Positions 1-7,329 of a DNA stretch of 11,247 nt are shown in pieces. The DNA is from an uncultured Allobaculum sp. GTDB taxonomy: Bacteria > Bacillota_I > Bacilli_A > Erysipelotrichales > Erysipelotrichaceae. Below the pieces are notes generated by a model, which searched no databases, had not been told where the DNA came from, and saw only the letters and a list, made by a program, of their open reading frames with translations. How positions within the stretch are numbered: the stretch's first letter is position 1; every line of letters starts with the position of its first letter. The stretch lies in the NCBI GenBank assembly GCA_948467695.1, contig CAOKFJ010000037.1, positions 1-11,247 of the forward strand, given 5' to 3'. Made by a program: the position numbers and the translations under genes.

Positions 1-321
1 CAGATTACGGCGTTCAACGGACATGGAATCCGGCATGACGATAATGACGGGATAGCCTTTGACAGCGGCAACCAGCGCTTCGCCGATTCCTGTATTTCCG
101 GAAGTTGCTTCGACAATTGTCATGCCCGGCTTGAGCACGCCATCCGCTTCCGCTTTTTCAATCATATGAGCGGCGATGCGGTCCTTGACCGATCCGCCGG
201 GGTTTCCGCCTTCGATTTTTACGACAAGACGAGCGCCGAGATTGTATTTGTCTTCGAGTTTAGAGAGTTCAACCAGCGGAGTATGCCCCACCAGTTCGAG
301 AACATCGCGATAAATTTTCAT
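1..321 (-). CDS. cysK: Cysteine synthase (O-acetylserine sulfhydrylase), 5' part only
   Basis: Pyridoxal-phosphate enzyme that makes L-cysteine from O-acetylserine and sulfide in the cytoplasm. Only the first 107 codons lie in the window; the gene continues past the left edge. Seen in the sequence: an N-terminal VGHTPLVEL segment (residues 11-19), the PLP-lysine motif GGNPGGSVKDR (38-48, Schiff-base lysine K46), the substrate-binding loop TSGNTGIG (73-80), and MPDSMSVERR (96-105). These are typical of the CysK/CysM family. The ATG at 319-321 is preceded by AGGAGG with a 7-base spacer, so the start is secure. A terminator separates it from prfB upstream, so it is probably transcribed alone from the 322-508 region. 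CysM or a cystathionine beta-synthase-like member cannot be excluded because the C-terminal half is missing. Confidence 0.93.
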   Translation of the reverse strand, partial: MKIYRDVLELVGHTPLVELSKLEDKYNLGARLVVKIEGGNPGGSVKDRIAAHMIEKAEADGVLKPGMTIVEATSGNTGIGEALVAAVKGYPVIIVMPDSMSVERRNL

Positions 322-426
322 CGTAGATCCTCCTGCACGATGCGCCTTGTGATGCCATGCACGCTTTCTTTTATGAAAAGCAGGCATGCGCATATGGCTC
401 TCGTGCGTTTTTCTTCTATGAACCAT

Positions 427-501
427 GGTATAAAACAAAGGCTTCATTTTCGAAAGTTTTGCCTGAAAGAGAAAAAGAAAAACAGGCACTTCCTTTCGAA
501 A
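427..501 (-). promoter_or_regulatory. Upstream region of cysK: hairpin with two TTTCGAAA palindromes and a weak promoter
   Basis: TTTCGAAA, itself a perfect palindrome, occurs at 448-455 and 494-501. The two copies (as TTTCGAAAG and CTTTCGAAA) also form the outer 9-bp arms of a hairpin at 448-456/493-501. An inner 6-bp stem (TGCCTG 460-465 with CAGGCA 483-488) sits inside it, around a purine-rich loop on the plus strand. Reading toward cysK, a possible -10 TATACC (432-427) with 17-base spacing places a poor -35 TTTCGA over the proximal palindrome. This would fit a repressor operator or a leader structure. The repeats are seen directly; any regulatory role is inference. Confidence 0.3.
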
Positions 502-508
502 CAGGCGT

Positions 509-539
509 AAAAAAGCCGTCGTCTTCACAAGACAACGGC
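509..539 (-). terminator. Rho-independent terminator after prfB
   Basis: On the minus strand an 11-bp stem (539-529 with 525-515, one G-U pair) closes a 3-base loop and is followed by a run of six T (514-509). It lies 37 bases past the prfB stop codon, so it should end the secA-prfB transcript before cysK. Confidence 0.9.
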
Positions 540-576
540 CTGATTGTGTATGCGTGATGCAGAGAATTCGGCGATG

Positions 577-1678
577 CTAGGCGACCTGCGAATTCAGCCA
601 CGCAAAGATGAATTCATCGAGATTTCCATCAAGGACATTCTGCGCCTGACTGGTTTCACAGCCGGTGCGGGTGTCTTTGACAAGCGTATACGGATGAAGA
701 ACATAGCTTCGAATCTGGGATCCCCATTCGTTGGCTTTGACTTCACCGCGCAGCTCGGTGATCACCTTCTGCTGGTTTTCGATTTCAAGCTGAAGCAGAC
801 GGGATTTCAGAATGCGCAGAGCTTCTTCGCGGTTCTGAATCTGGCTTCGGCCCGACTGGCATGTCGCCACGATTCCGGTCGGCAGATGGACCATGCGAAT
901 GGCAGAGTCCGTCTTGTTGATATGCTGTCCGCCGGCGCCTGAAGCGCGCTTGGTTTCGACAAGCAGATCTTCCGGTTTGATTTCGATTTCAATATCGTCA
1001 TTGAACTGCGGCATAACTTCGACCGAGGCAAAAGACGTATGACGTCTTGCACCGGCGTCAAAAGGCGAAATGCGCACAAGACGGTGCACGCCTTTTTCTC
1101 CTTTGAGATAGCCGTAGGCTTTTTCGCCTTCCACAAGGATCGTCGCCGATTTAATGCCAGCTTCTTCTTCCTCCTGGTAGTCGAGAACACTGACTTTCCA
1201 GCCTTTGTTCTGCGCGTAGCGGGTGTACATGCGGTAAAGCATGCCCGCCCAGTCGCACGCTTCCGTGCCGCCGGCGCCGGGATGGAATTCGAGAATCGCA
1301 TTGGAGTCATCGTATTCTCCCGAAAGCAGCACTTTTACCTGAAACTGATCCATCTTCTTTGCGGTTTCTTCCATTTCTTCGGAAGCCATCTCGAGAAGAT
1401 CTTCATCCATTTCGGCTTTGAGCGCATCGTAGGCTTCAGACAGCGAATCCATTTCAGAGCGAAGCTCTTCGTAGGAATTCACGATGTCTTTGAGCGAGTT
1501 CTGCTTGCGAATGGTCGACTGCGCTTTCTTCTGGTCGCTCCAGAAGCCATCCGCCAGCATCTGCTCGTCATATTCTTTGATCTGTTCCTTTTTGGCAGGC
1601 AAGTCAAAGTGACTCACCTAGAGAGTCCAACTTCTCCAGGTGAGTAGAAAGGGTTTGTTTAAGTTCGAAAAGTTCCAT
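577..1678 (-). CDS. prfB: Peptide chain release factor 2 with programmed +1 frameshift
   Basis: Class I release factor that reads UAA and UGA in the ribosomal A site and triggers peptide release. Translation starts at the ATG at 1678-1676 and runs 24 codons to an in-frame TGA at 1606-1604. A +1 shift at CTT-TGA-C continues in the frame ending at 577, giving 366 residues, the usual RF2 length. Codon recognition motif SPF is at about residues 204-206 and the catalytic GGQ at about 249-251, matching E. coli RF2 positions. The N-terminal part is a coiled, acidic helical domain. The ATG shares one base with the secA stop (TAATG), so the gene is the distal member of a secA-prfB operon and probably translationally coupled. 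A naive call from the GTG at 1617 would miss the true N-terminus. A terminator follows at 539-509. Confidence 0.97.
1603..1619 (-). promoter_or_regulatory. prfB programmed +1 frameshift site
   Basis: Minus-strand order is an internal Shine-Dalgarno-like AGGTGAG (1619-1613), TCA, then CTT TGA C (1609-1605). The SD element is three bases from the CTT slippery codon, the same arrangement as in E. coli prfB. In the known mechanism, low RF2 makes the ribosome pause at UGA and slip +1 to read GAC, so RF2 controls its own synthesis. The motif is seen directly; the autoregulation is established for the family. Confidence 0.95.
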
Positions 1679-4116
1679 TAGTTGGCCCTTGCCTTGGCAG
1701 CCTCGCGGGCTTCTTCGACTTTGTTTTTGGGCTGGTTGCTGGTGAGGCGGATTTTCAGGAAGTTCGACGCGATTTCGTAGTCGATGCGGCGGTTCATGTC
1801 TTCAAACATGTCAAAGCCTTCCTGAACATACTGCTGCAGCGGGTTGTTCTGTGCATAAGCGCGCAGACCGATACCATTGCGCAGTTTTTCCATCAGGTCG
1901 ATGTGCGCAACCCAGTTGCGGTCGATGGTGGAAAGCACTACGGATTTTTCATAGGGCAGGAACTGCTGTTTCAGAGGTCCGATTTCATCTTCGAATTCTT
2001 TCCATACGCGGTTGAAGATGTATTCCTTGAGCTGGTTGAAATCTTTGCCTTCCAGTTCTTCTACATGGAAGCCGCGGTTTCCAGTCAGTCCGAGAACTTC
2101 AAGGGAGGATACCAGACCGGGCAGGTCAACGGTTTCCTTGCGTGTGTCGGAAAGGTTGTTCTGCAGAGACTGCTCGACAACTTTTTCGAAGATGACTTTC
2201 ACCATATCGGTGATGTCTTCGGTTTCGAGAACTTTGTTTCTCTGTTCGTAGATGATTTCACGCTGTCTGCGCAGTACATCATCGTAGTCAAGTACGTTTT
2301 TACGGGTATCGAAGTTGGCGCCTTCGACTTTTTTCTGCGCCATGGTGATGGAGCGGGTAACCTGTTTGGATTCGATTTTTTCATCGCCCAGGCTCGAGAA
2401 CAGTTTCTTGAGCTTGTCGGTACCGAAGCGAACCATCAGTTCGTCTTCAAGCGATACGAAGAAGCGGGAGAATCCGGGGTCGCCCTGACGTCCGGAACGT
2501 CCGCGCAGCTGGTTGTCGATACGGCGGGATTCATGACGTTCGGAACCGAGTACGGCAAGTCCGCCGAGTTCGCGGCTTTCCTTGGTCAGCTTGATGTCGG
2601 TACCGCGTCCAGCCATGTTGGTCGCGATGGTTACAGATTTCGGACGGCCGGCTTTGGCAACGATTTCCGCTTCGCGCGCATGGTTTTTGGCATTCAGAAC
2701 TTCGTGCGGGATGCCCTCTGTTGTCAGCATCTTGTCAAGCAGTTCAGAAACTTCTACCGCGATGGTACCTACGAGAACAGGCTGTCCTTTTTCGTAGAGT
2801 TCTTTAACGGTGCGAACCATGGCTTTGTATTTGTCTTCTTTGCGCGCATAGATTTCATCCGGCAGATCCTGACGGGCGATCGGACGGTTTGTGGGGATAA
2901 CCACAACGCGCATGTTGTAGGTATTCAGGAATTCTTCTTCTTCGGTTTTTGCGGTACCTGTCATACCGGCAAGTTTGCCGTACAGACGGAAGAGGTTCTG
3001 GTAGGTGATGGTCGCCATAGTGGATGTCTCTTCTTTGATGGGGACATTTTCCTTGGCTTCAATCGCCTGATGCAGACCGTCGGAATACGCGCGTCCGGGC
3101 ATTGTACGTCCGGTGAACTGGTCAACGATAACGATTTCCTGTTCGTCGCTGACAACGTATTCAACGTCTTTCATCATGATGTAGTTGGCTTTAAGCGCCT
3201 GGTTGATGTGGTGTACAAGCTGAGTGTTGTTCAGATCGTACAGGTTTTCAAGGTTGAAGAATTTTTCGGCTTTTTCCACACCGTCATCGGTAAGCATAAC
3301 CTGTTTGGTTTTTTCGTCGATGTCGTAGTCGCCGGAAACAATGTTCTTTTCCTTGGTGTGCTTGTCGTATTCGTATTCGGGTTTAACAAGCGTTTTTACA
3401 AAACGGTCGGCAGCAACATACAGGTTGGCAGTGTCTTTGCTTCCGCCGGAAATAATCAGAGGTGTACGTGCTTCGTCGATCAGAACGGAGTCAACCTCAT
3501 CGACAATGGCAACATTCAGTCCGCGCTGAACACGATCTTTGACATTGCGCGCCATATTATCGCGCAGGTAGTCGAATCCAAGTTCGGAGTTGGTGCTGTA
3601 TGTAATGTCGCAGGCATAAGCTGCACGTTTTTCGGCTTCGGACAGTTCGTGTTTGTTTACACCGACTGTCAGTCCGAGGAAACGGTAGATTTCGCCCATC
3701 CACGCGGCATCTCGGCTGGCAAGGTATTCGTTGACAGTAATAACGTGAACACCCTGTCCCTGCAGCGCGTTGAGGTAAACCGCCATCGTCGCAGTCAGTG
3801 TTTTACCTTCACCGGTTTTCATTTCAGCAATGTCGCCGCGGTGCATGGCGATGGAGCCTTCAATCTGCACTTTGTACGGTTTTTCACCGATAACGCGGCT
3901 TGCGGCTTCGCGCGAAGTAGCAAAAGCTTCGGGAAGCAGGTCGTCAAGGGTTTCCCCTTTGGCAAGACGTTCGCGGTATTCTACAGTTTTATGTTTAAGT
4001 TCATCATCGGACAGATTCTTCATTTCCTGCTCGTGAGCAAGAACCTGATCCGCAATTTTTTCCAGTTTCTTCAGTTCTCTAGCTTCTTCAGAGAACAATC
4101 CTCCAAAAAGAGTCAT
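1678..4116 (-). CDS. secA: Preprotein translocase ATPase SecA, without C-terminal zinc motif
   Basis: Motor of the Sec pathway; it uses ATP to push unfolded preproteins through SecYEG at the membrane. The 812-residue protein shows Walker A MKTGEGKT (99-106), the DEVDSVLIDEARTPL segment (206-220, Walker B), a preprotein cross-linking region after about 225, and GMTGTA (384-389). Helicase motifs AGRGTDIKL (502-510) and RGRSGRQGDPG (538-548) follow. The helical scaffold begins near NFDTRKNVLDYDDV (601-614), and the IRA1-like DRNWVAHIDLMEKLRNGI stretch lies toward the end. It stops just after the scaffold with a lysine/alanine/glutamate-rich tail and has no CxC...CC zinc-binding end, unlike the longer B. 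subtilis and E. coli proteins. The ATG at 4116 follows GAGGAG with a 6-base spacer. It overlaps prfB by one base. Confidence 0.98.
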   Translation of the reverse strand: MTLFGGLFSEEARELKKLEKIADQVLAHEQEMKNLSDDELKHKTVEYRERLAKGETLDDLLPEAFATSREAASRVIGEKPYKVQIEGSIAMHRGDIAEMKTGEGKTLTATMAVYLNALQGQGVHVITVNEYLASRDAAWMGEIYRFLGLTVGVNKHELSEAEKRAAYACDITYSTNSELGFDYLRDNMARNVKDRVQRGLNVAIVDEVDSVLIDEARTPLIISGGSKDTANLYVAADRFVKTLVKPEYEYDKHTKEKNIVSGDYDIDEKTKQVMLTDDGVEKAEKFFNLENLYDLNNTQLVHHINQALKANYIMMKDVEYVVSDEQEIVIVDQFTGRTMPGRAYSDGLHQAIEAKENVPIKEETSTMATITYQNLFRLYGKLAGMTGTAKTEEEEFLNTYNMRVVVIPTNRPIARQDLPDEIYARKEDKYKAMVRTVKELYEKGQPVLVGTIAVEVSELLDKMLTTEGIPHEVLNAKNHAREAEIVAKAGRPKSVTIATNMAGRGTDIKLTKESRELGGLAVLGSERHESRRIDNQLRGRSGRQGDPGFSRFFVSLEDELMVRFGTDKLKKLFSSLGDEKIESKQVTRSITMAQKKVEGANFDTRKNVLDYDDVLRRQREIIYEQRNKVLETEDITDMVKVIFEKVVEQSLQNNLSDTRKETVDLPGLVSSLEVLGLTGNRGFHVEELEGKDFNQLKEYIFNRVWKEFEDEIGPLKQQFLPYEKSVVLSTIDRNWVAHIDLMEKLRNGIGLRAYAQNNPLQQYVQEGFDMFEDMNRRIDYEIASNFLKIRLTSNQPKNKVEEAREAAKARAN

Positions 4117-4490
4117 GCGTTTCTCCTCTCAAATACACGTTCATTCAATTTTAGCATAGCCATCCCTGAACCTCTATTATTTCCAAATTCGCGGTTCGAA
4201 GACGTCAAAAATCCCGTCACAGGCGGGCGCATTTCCTTGATCGGACAATTAATAACATGAACAGATTGACAGTATCCAATCAACTTGTTCATGTTATTAC
4301 ATTTTTCACGAATAGTAAACTGGCGCAAGGCAATGTCGGGGCTGTTTTTGCTTCATTTAAAGTCCATTTTGGAAGACAATCCCGACTTTTTCTGTGCCTG
4401 AACGAACGCTTTTCTCTCAATATCCGTAAAAAAATGCTCAATGCGATTGAAAGCCCTTTCTGATTTTATTCTTTTTTCGAACATTTTCGC
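4117..4490 (-). promoter_or_regulatory. Long secA upstream region with hairpin, terminator-like element and interrupted open frame
   Basis: No confident gene lies here. Three things are visible. First, a perfect 14-bp inverted repeat (4250-4263 with 4286-4299) encloses an inner 5-bp stem (4264-4268 with 4277-4281). Second, reading toward secA, a short GC stem (CCCG 4227-4224 with CGGG 4216-4213) is followed by A and five T (4212-4207) and looks like a weak terminator or attenuator. Third, one reading frame from an ATG at 4484 runs 43 codons to a TGA at 4355-4353, then stays open to 4113. That frame has no ribosome binding site. A TTGACG at about 4206-4201 and a TATGCTAAAAT about 45 bases nearer secA are possible promoter pieces but are not well spaced to one another. 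Confidence 0.35.
4250..4299. repeat. Perfect 14-bp inverted repeat (hairpin) upstream of secA
   Basis: TAATAACATGAACA at 4250-4263 is the exact reverse complement of 4286-4299. The 22-base interior contains GATTG/CAATC, which can extend the stem after a four-base bulge, leaving an 8-base loop. The stem is AT-rich, and on either strand it is not followed by a clean T run, so it does not read as a simple terminator. It could be a leader structure in secA mRNA, a protein-binding site or a relic of a small repeat element. Confidence 0.8.
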
Positions 4491-4540
4491 AAAAACGCCG
4501 CGTCGCTTGGTTCTTTTTTGAAAAGCAGACACGGCGTTTT
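4491..4540. terminator. Bidirectional terminator after luxS
   Basis: A 13-bp stem (4492-4504 with 4528-4540, one wobble or mismatch depending on strand) is extended by GCTT/AAGC (4505-4508 with 4523-4526) around a T-rich loop. Runs of A and T at both bases allow function in either direction. On the minus strand it ends luxS transcription about 100 bases after the stop codon. The 102 bases between stop and hairpin show nothing else. Confidence 0.8.
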
Positions 4541-4642
4541 GTTAACGATTTGTTACAAATAACTTTGTTTGAGACTATTTATCACTTAGCAGACTTAGTC
4601 GACGACAAGAAGACATTTCCCGCATCTCTTTTCGCAGCGCCG

Positions 4643-5122
4643 CTATACGAGATGACGTTCGAATGCGTTGTCGCTGACACCCTGGCCAAGCACGCGTTTG
4701 GCCCAGGCGATCGCTTTTTCCAGATTGTGATCGCGGTAGTTGCCGCATTCCTTGCGCGCAAGACCGGGCACCTGATCGATCGTCGTATCGACAATCTGCT
4801 CGAGCGCGTGTTTTACCGCCTGGGCTGCTTCTGTTGCAGACAGCTCGCCCCAGACAAACAGATGGAAGCCGGTGCGGCATCCGTACGGCGAGCAGTCGAT
4901 GTAGCCTTCAAGCTGAGGACGCAGATATTTGGCAAACAGATGCTCGAGTGTATGCATGGCATCCGTATCGATGAATTCTTCGTTTGGCTGAGTGAGGCGA
5001 ACGTCGAAATTGGAAATCACATCCCCTTTCGGGCCTACGCTCTGGTCGATTGTGCGCACGTAGGGCGCGATGACTTTGTCATGATCAAGCGTGAAGCTTT
5101 CAATCACGGTCTCTTTTGGCAT
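4643..5122 (-). CDS. luxS: S-ribosylhomocysteine lyase (AI-2 synthase)
   Basis: Cleaves S-ribosylhomocysteine to homocysteine and DPD, the precursor of autoinducer AI-2, as part of the activated methyl cycle. The 159-residue product has the metal-binding HTLEH motif (H57, H61), the SPYGCRTGF active-site segment (C82) and KECGNYRDHN with the third metal ligand C126. Family length is about 150-160. I chose the ATG at 5122, giving an N-terminus MPKETVIESFTLDH that lines up with LuxS; AAAGGA lies upstream with a rather long spacer of about 10. The frame is open upstream to a TTG at 5215 and an ATG at 5143, but those extensions do not look like LuxS. It lies 95 bases downstream of the HAD gene with no terminator between, so read-through is likely. 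A weak promoter (TTGAAG 5206-5201, TAGAAA 5183-5178) is also possible. Confidence 0.96.
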   Translation of the reverse strand: MPKETVIESFTLDHDKVIAPYVRTIDQSVGPKGDVISNFDVRLTQPNEEFIDTDAMHTLEHLFAKYLRPQLEGYIDCSPYGCRTGFHLFVWGELSATEAAQAVKHALEQIVDTTIDQVPGLARKECGNYRDHNLEKAIAWAKRVLGQGVSDNAFERHLV

Positions 5123-5217
5123 GGTTCTTGTATCCTTTCCCATTAATTTAATATTCCGGTGGTGTTCCGGTTTCTGTTTTCTAAAAGCAGTTACGACAGG
5201 CTTCAAATAGCGCAAAG

Positions 5218-6030
5218 CTATTCGGCTGCAGTCTTGAGAACATATTTCTCAAGAAATACAGCTACACCGTCTTTGCGATTGGACGCTGTCACATAGCTTG
5301 CTGCTTCTTTGACTTTGGGCAGCGCGTTGGCCATGGCTACGCCGATGGTGCCGGCAAGCATTTCCAGATCGTTGTTGTCGTTGCCAAAGCTCACGGCTTC
5401 ATCTGTCGAAAAGCCATATCGTTCGCACATCGTTTTTACCCCCTGCAGCTTGGACAGCTCGGGATGAACAAATTCAAGCAGAAACGGTCCTGAACGAAAC
5501 ACTCTTGCCGTTTTCAGCTTTGCAGGCTTGTCGCTATCAAGGTAGCGGGAAATGCTCCACGGCATGCCAACAGCCATGAACTTGAGCGAATCGCGAAGCA
5601 GCTGCTTCTCGCTGACCACTTCAAAATTGAGTTTGTTTCGTCTGGCCATCTGGCGCACAAGCAGATTGTCTTTAGTCGCGTACAGCGTATCGCCATGATA
5701 CTCCGCAAGTGTCAGTCCGCTGTTTTCAAGCGACTCGATCAGAGGCTCGATGTCGTCCGGGCGCATCCAGAACGTTTCTTCAATTTTTCCCGTCTGGGGA
5801 TCCATGACCATTGCGCCGTTGAAGCCGATGACAAAATCGACGTCTTTATCAATGCCCCACACTTTCAGCATGGTTTTGAGCGCTACAGCCGAACGGCCGG
5901 AGCAGATGCCGAATTTAATTCCCTGTTTTCTGGCAGCGCGAATGGCGCGGATATTGCGGTCGGTTATCTTCTTGGTGTTGTACAGAAGAGTGCCGTCCAG
6001 ATCGCACACGATCATTTTTACTGGTTTCAT
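5218..6030 (-). CDS. Cof-type HAD-IIB sugar/small-molecule phosphatase
   Basis: Cytoplasmic haloacid-dehalogenase-superfamily phosphatase of the Cof/YidA type; such enzymes hydrolyse sugar phosphates, flavin mononucleotide or similar metabolites. Motif I DLDGT holds the nucleophile D10 and acid/base D12, motif II is CSGRS (S44), motif III lysine is in SKLQG (K194), and motif IV is GNDNND (D218, D221). The type IIB cap lies between about residues 80 and 190. Length (270) is normal for the family. I prefer the ATG at 6030; AAAGGG lies 10 bases upstream. A GTG at 6033 is closer to that site and a GTG at 6039 too close to it. It sits between mutY (135-base gap) and luxS, without an obvious intrinsic terminator on either side. 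The substrate cannot be told from sequence. Confidence 0.92.
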   Translation of the reverse strand: MKPVKMIVCDLDGTLLYNTKKITDRNIRAIRAARKQGIKFGICSGRSAVALKTMLKVWGIDKDVDFVIGFNGAMVMDPQTGKIEETFWMRPDDIEPLIESLENSGLTLAEYHGDTLYATKDNLLVRQMARRNKLNFEVVSEKQLLRDSLKFMAVGMPWSISRYLDSDKPAKLKTARVFRSGPFLLEFVHPELSKLQGVKTMCERYGFSTDEAVSFGNDNNDLEMLAGTIGVAMANALPKVKEAASYVTASNRKDGVAVFLEKYVLKTAAE

Positions 6031-6067
6031 CACGTACACGCCCTTTCCCTATGGCATCACAAACAGC

Positions 6068-6124
6068 ATGCGCAGCGCATTTTCCGACAGCTGCGGCAGG
6101 CATGCGATTCATCTTTCGCCGCAG
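6068..6124 (-). other. Structured spacer between mutY and the HAD gene
   Basis: In the 135-base gap a 7-bp perfect stem (CTGCGGC 6091-6097 with GCCGCAG 6118-6124) and a near-perfect palindrome ATGCGC-A-GCGCAT (6068-6080) are present. Neither is followed by a T run. I do not recognise a riboswitch. It may simply be leader structure of the HAD transcript or an mRNA processing or stability element. Confidence 0.3.
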
Positions 6125-6165
6125 GATATTGTATAGGATTTGCGCTGATTTTTCGTGCCGGTTTT

Positions 6166-7230
6166 TCAATCCTCAAGCGCACTGTCCATACTGAACAGAC
6201 TCTTGCCGCGGTTCTCGTGTTCAAGCGGCACAATCTGCGCGATCGCCCGCTGATAAAACGGCATGAAAGCGGAAGGTATGGAATGCGTCTGATCAATGCG
6301 CGAAACCGGCACAAATCCCTCACCTGGATCTGTATGCACCAGCGTGCCGTCCATCATCCATTCCACATGTGAAAATACATGATGATGCTCTCCCAGATTC
6401 TGTGTTTCGTACACGCTTTCGGGAAGCGTCTCGTCAAATTCGTACAGACCGGCGAGCAGTCCCTTTTTCGGTCTCTGGCGGATGTGCAGAAGAATTTCAT
6501 GATTTTCACCGATCGCATACCACACGTACACGTGCTTTTCCTCTTTGCGCCGCTCAGCCTTCTTTCGCTTTACTGGAAGTTCTTCAGGGTGCGCTTTGGT
6601 CGACGACGCGCAGAAAGAAGCGAGCGGACAGTCCTCGCACCGCGCGATTTTCGGGGTGCATATGCGCGCGCCAAGTTCCATCAGCGCCTGGTTCCAGTCG
6701 GAGATATCCTCTGTGCCGGGCAGATCGTTTTCGACCTTTTTTTCAAGTTTCTTCCTGTTTTTCAGATCGAAGAAATCATCATGAAGATCATAGAAACGCG
6801 AATAGACGCGAATCACATTTCCATCAACCGCGGCGACTCGTTCGTTGTAGGCGATCGATGCGATCGCGCCGGCTGTATACGGACCGATTCCCGGCAGTTT
6901 GAGCAGTTCATCGCGTGTGTCGGGAAGCTTCGCTTCATACTGATCCACACAGACTTGCGCCGCTTTGCGCAAAGACCTCGCGCGCGAATAATAGCCAAGT
7001 CCCTGCCATGCTTTCATCAGCGCATCTTCATCGGCATGAGCGAGCGCTTCAATATCGGGAAACTGTTTCATAAACGCGCTGTAGTGATCGAGCATCGCTT
7101 CGATACGCGTCTGCTGCGCCATAATCTCCGAAATCCAGATGCGGTATGGATCTTTGTTTATGCGAAACGGAAGGTCACGGCGATTGTGCCGGTACCAGTC
7201 CAGTAGAGATTTTTTATCCGTAGTATTCAT
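6166..7230 (-). CDS. mutY: Adenine DNA glycosylase MutY
   Basis: Base-excision repair enzyme that removes adenine mispaired with 8-oxoguanine. The 354-residue protein has the catalytic glutamate in WISEIMAQQT (E35), the helix-hairpin-helix LPGIGPYTAGAI (112-123), the catalytic aspartate in AAVDGNVIRV (D136), and a four-cysteine iron-sulfur loop with C-X6-C-X2-C-X5-C spacing (C191, C198, C201, C207). A C-terminal NUDIX-like 8-oxoG recognition domain from about 230 includes the FSHVEW motif. The ATG at 7230 is the only workable start, since an in-frame stop lies just upstream and homology begins by about residue 10. Its ribosome binding site is poor (GAGG only two bases away), while a perfect TATAAT ends seven bases before the ATG, suggesting a leaderless message. 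The last 20 residues are not family-conserved. Confidence 0.95.
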   Translation of the reverse strand: MNTTDKKSLLDWYRHNRRDLPFRINKDPYRIWISEIMAQQTRIEAMLDHYSAFMKQFPDIEALAHADEDALMKAWQGLGYYSRARSLRKAAQVCVDQYEAKLPDTRDELLKLPGIGPYTAGAIASIAYNERVAAVDGNVIRVYSRFYDLHDDFFDLKNRKKLEKKVENDLPGTEDISDWNQALMELGARICTPKIARCEDCPLASFCASSTKAHPEELPVKRKKAERRKEEKHVYVWYAIGENHEILLHIRQRPKKGLLAGLYEFDETLPESVYETQNLGEHHHVFSHVEWMMDGTLVHTDPGEGFVPVSRIDQTHSIPSAFMPFYQRAIAQIVPLEHENRGKSLFSMDSALED

Positions 7231-7237
7231 GCCCTCT

Positions 7238-7243
7238 ATTATA
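7238..7243 (-). promoter_or_regulatory. mutY -10 box, predicting a leaderless mRNA
   Basis: A perfect TATAAT (7243-7238) lies in the mutY upstream region between the previous gene's terminator and the mutY ATG. Seven bases separate it from the ATG, so transcription should begin at or within a couple of bases of the start codon. No convincing -35 is present at 16-18 bases; the hexamer there is AGGCGC. The position fits with the need for a promoter after the 7362-7330 terminator. Confidence 0.5.
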
Positions 7244-7329
7244 GAAGTCCGCTTTCTTCAGCGCCTTTATGAAGCGTATTCGTTTTTGACATGCGCAGTT
7301 TTTTCATTCTCCGCTAGAACGGAAACATG

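Noticed and set aside
322..508. T-box riboswitch upstream of cysK
   Set aside because: No T-box sequence or terminator/antiterminator pair could be found in the leader.
577..1617. prfB starting at the GTG at 1617
   Set aside because: The upstream 24 codons with a start overlapping secA and a textbook frameshift site explain the N-terminus better and restore the normal RF2 length.
1039..1647. 202-codon plus-strand frame opposite prfB
   Set aside because: Antisense shadow of RF2 with phenylalanine/arginine-rich nonsense sequence and no ribosome binding site that would support it.
1903..4260. A 785-codon open frame on the plus strand opposite secA
   Set aside because: It lies antisense to an unmistakable secA, is unusually rich in phenylalanine and valine as expected from the complement of lysine/glutamate codons, and matches no family. 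It is a shadow of secA codon bias.
4643..5215. LuxS with a 31-residue N-terminal extension from a TTG at 5215
   Set aside because: The extension has no LuxS similarity, and the ATG at 5122 gives the family length and a plausible ribosome binding site.
6031..6165. Intrinsic terminator between mutY and the HAD gene
   Set aside because: Stems are present at 6068-6124 but none is followed by a T run on the minus strand.
6379..7206. 275-codon plus-strand frame opposite mutY
   Set aside because: Antisense to a complete MutY with all catalytic motifs; no family features of its own.
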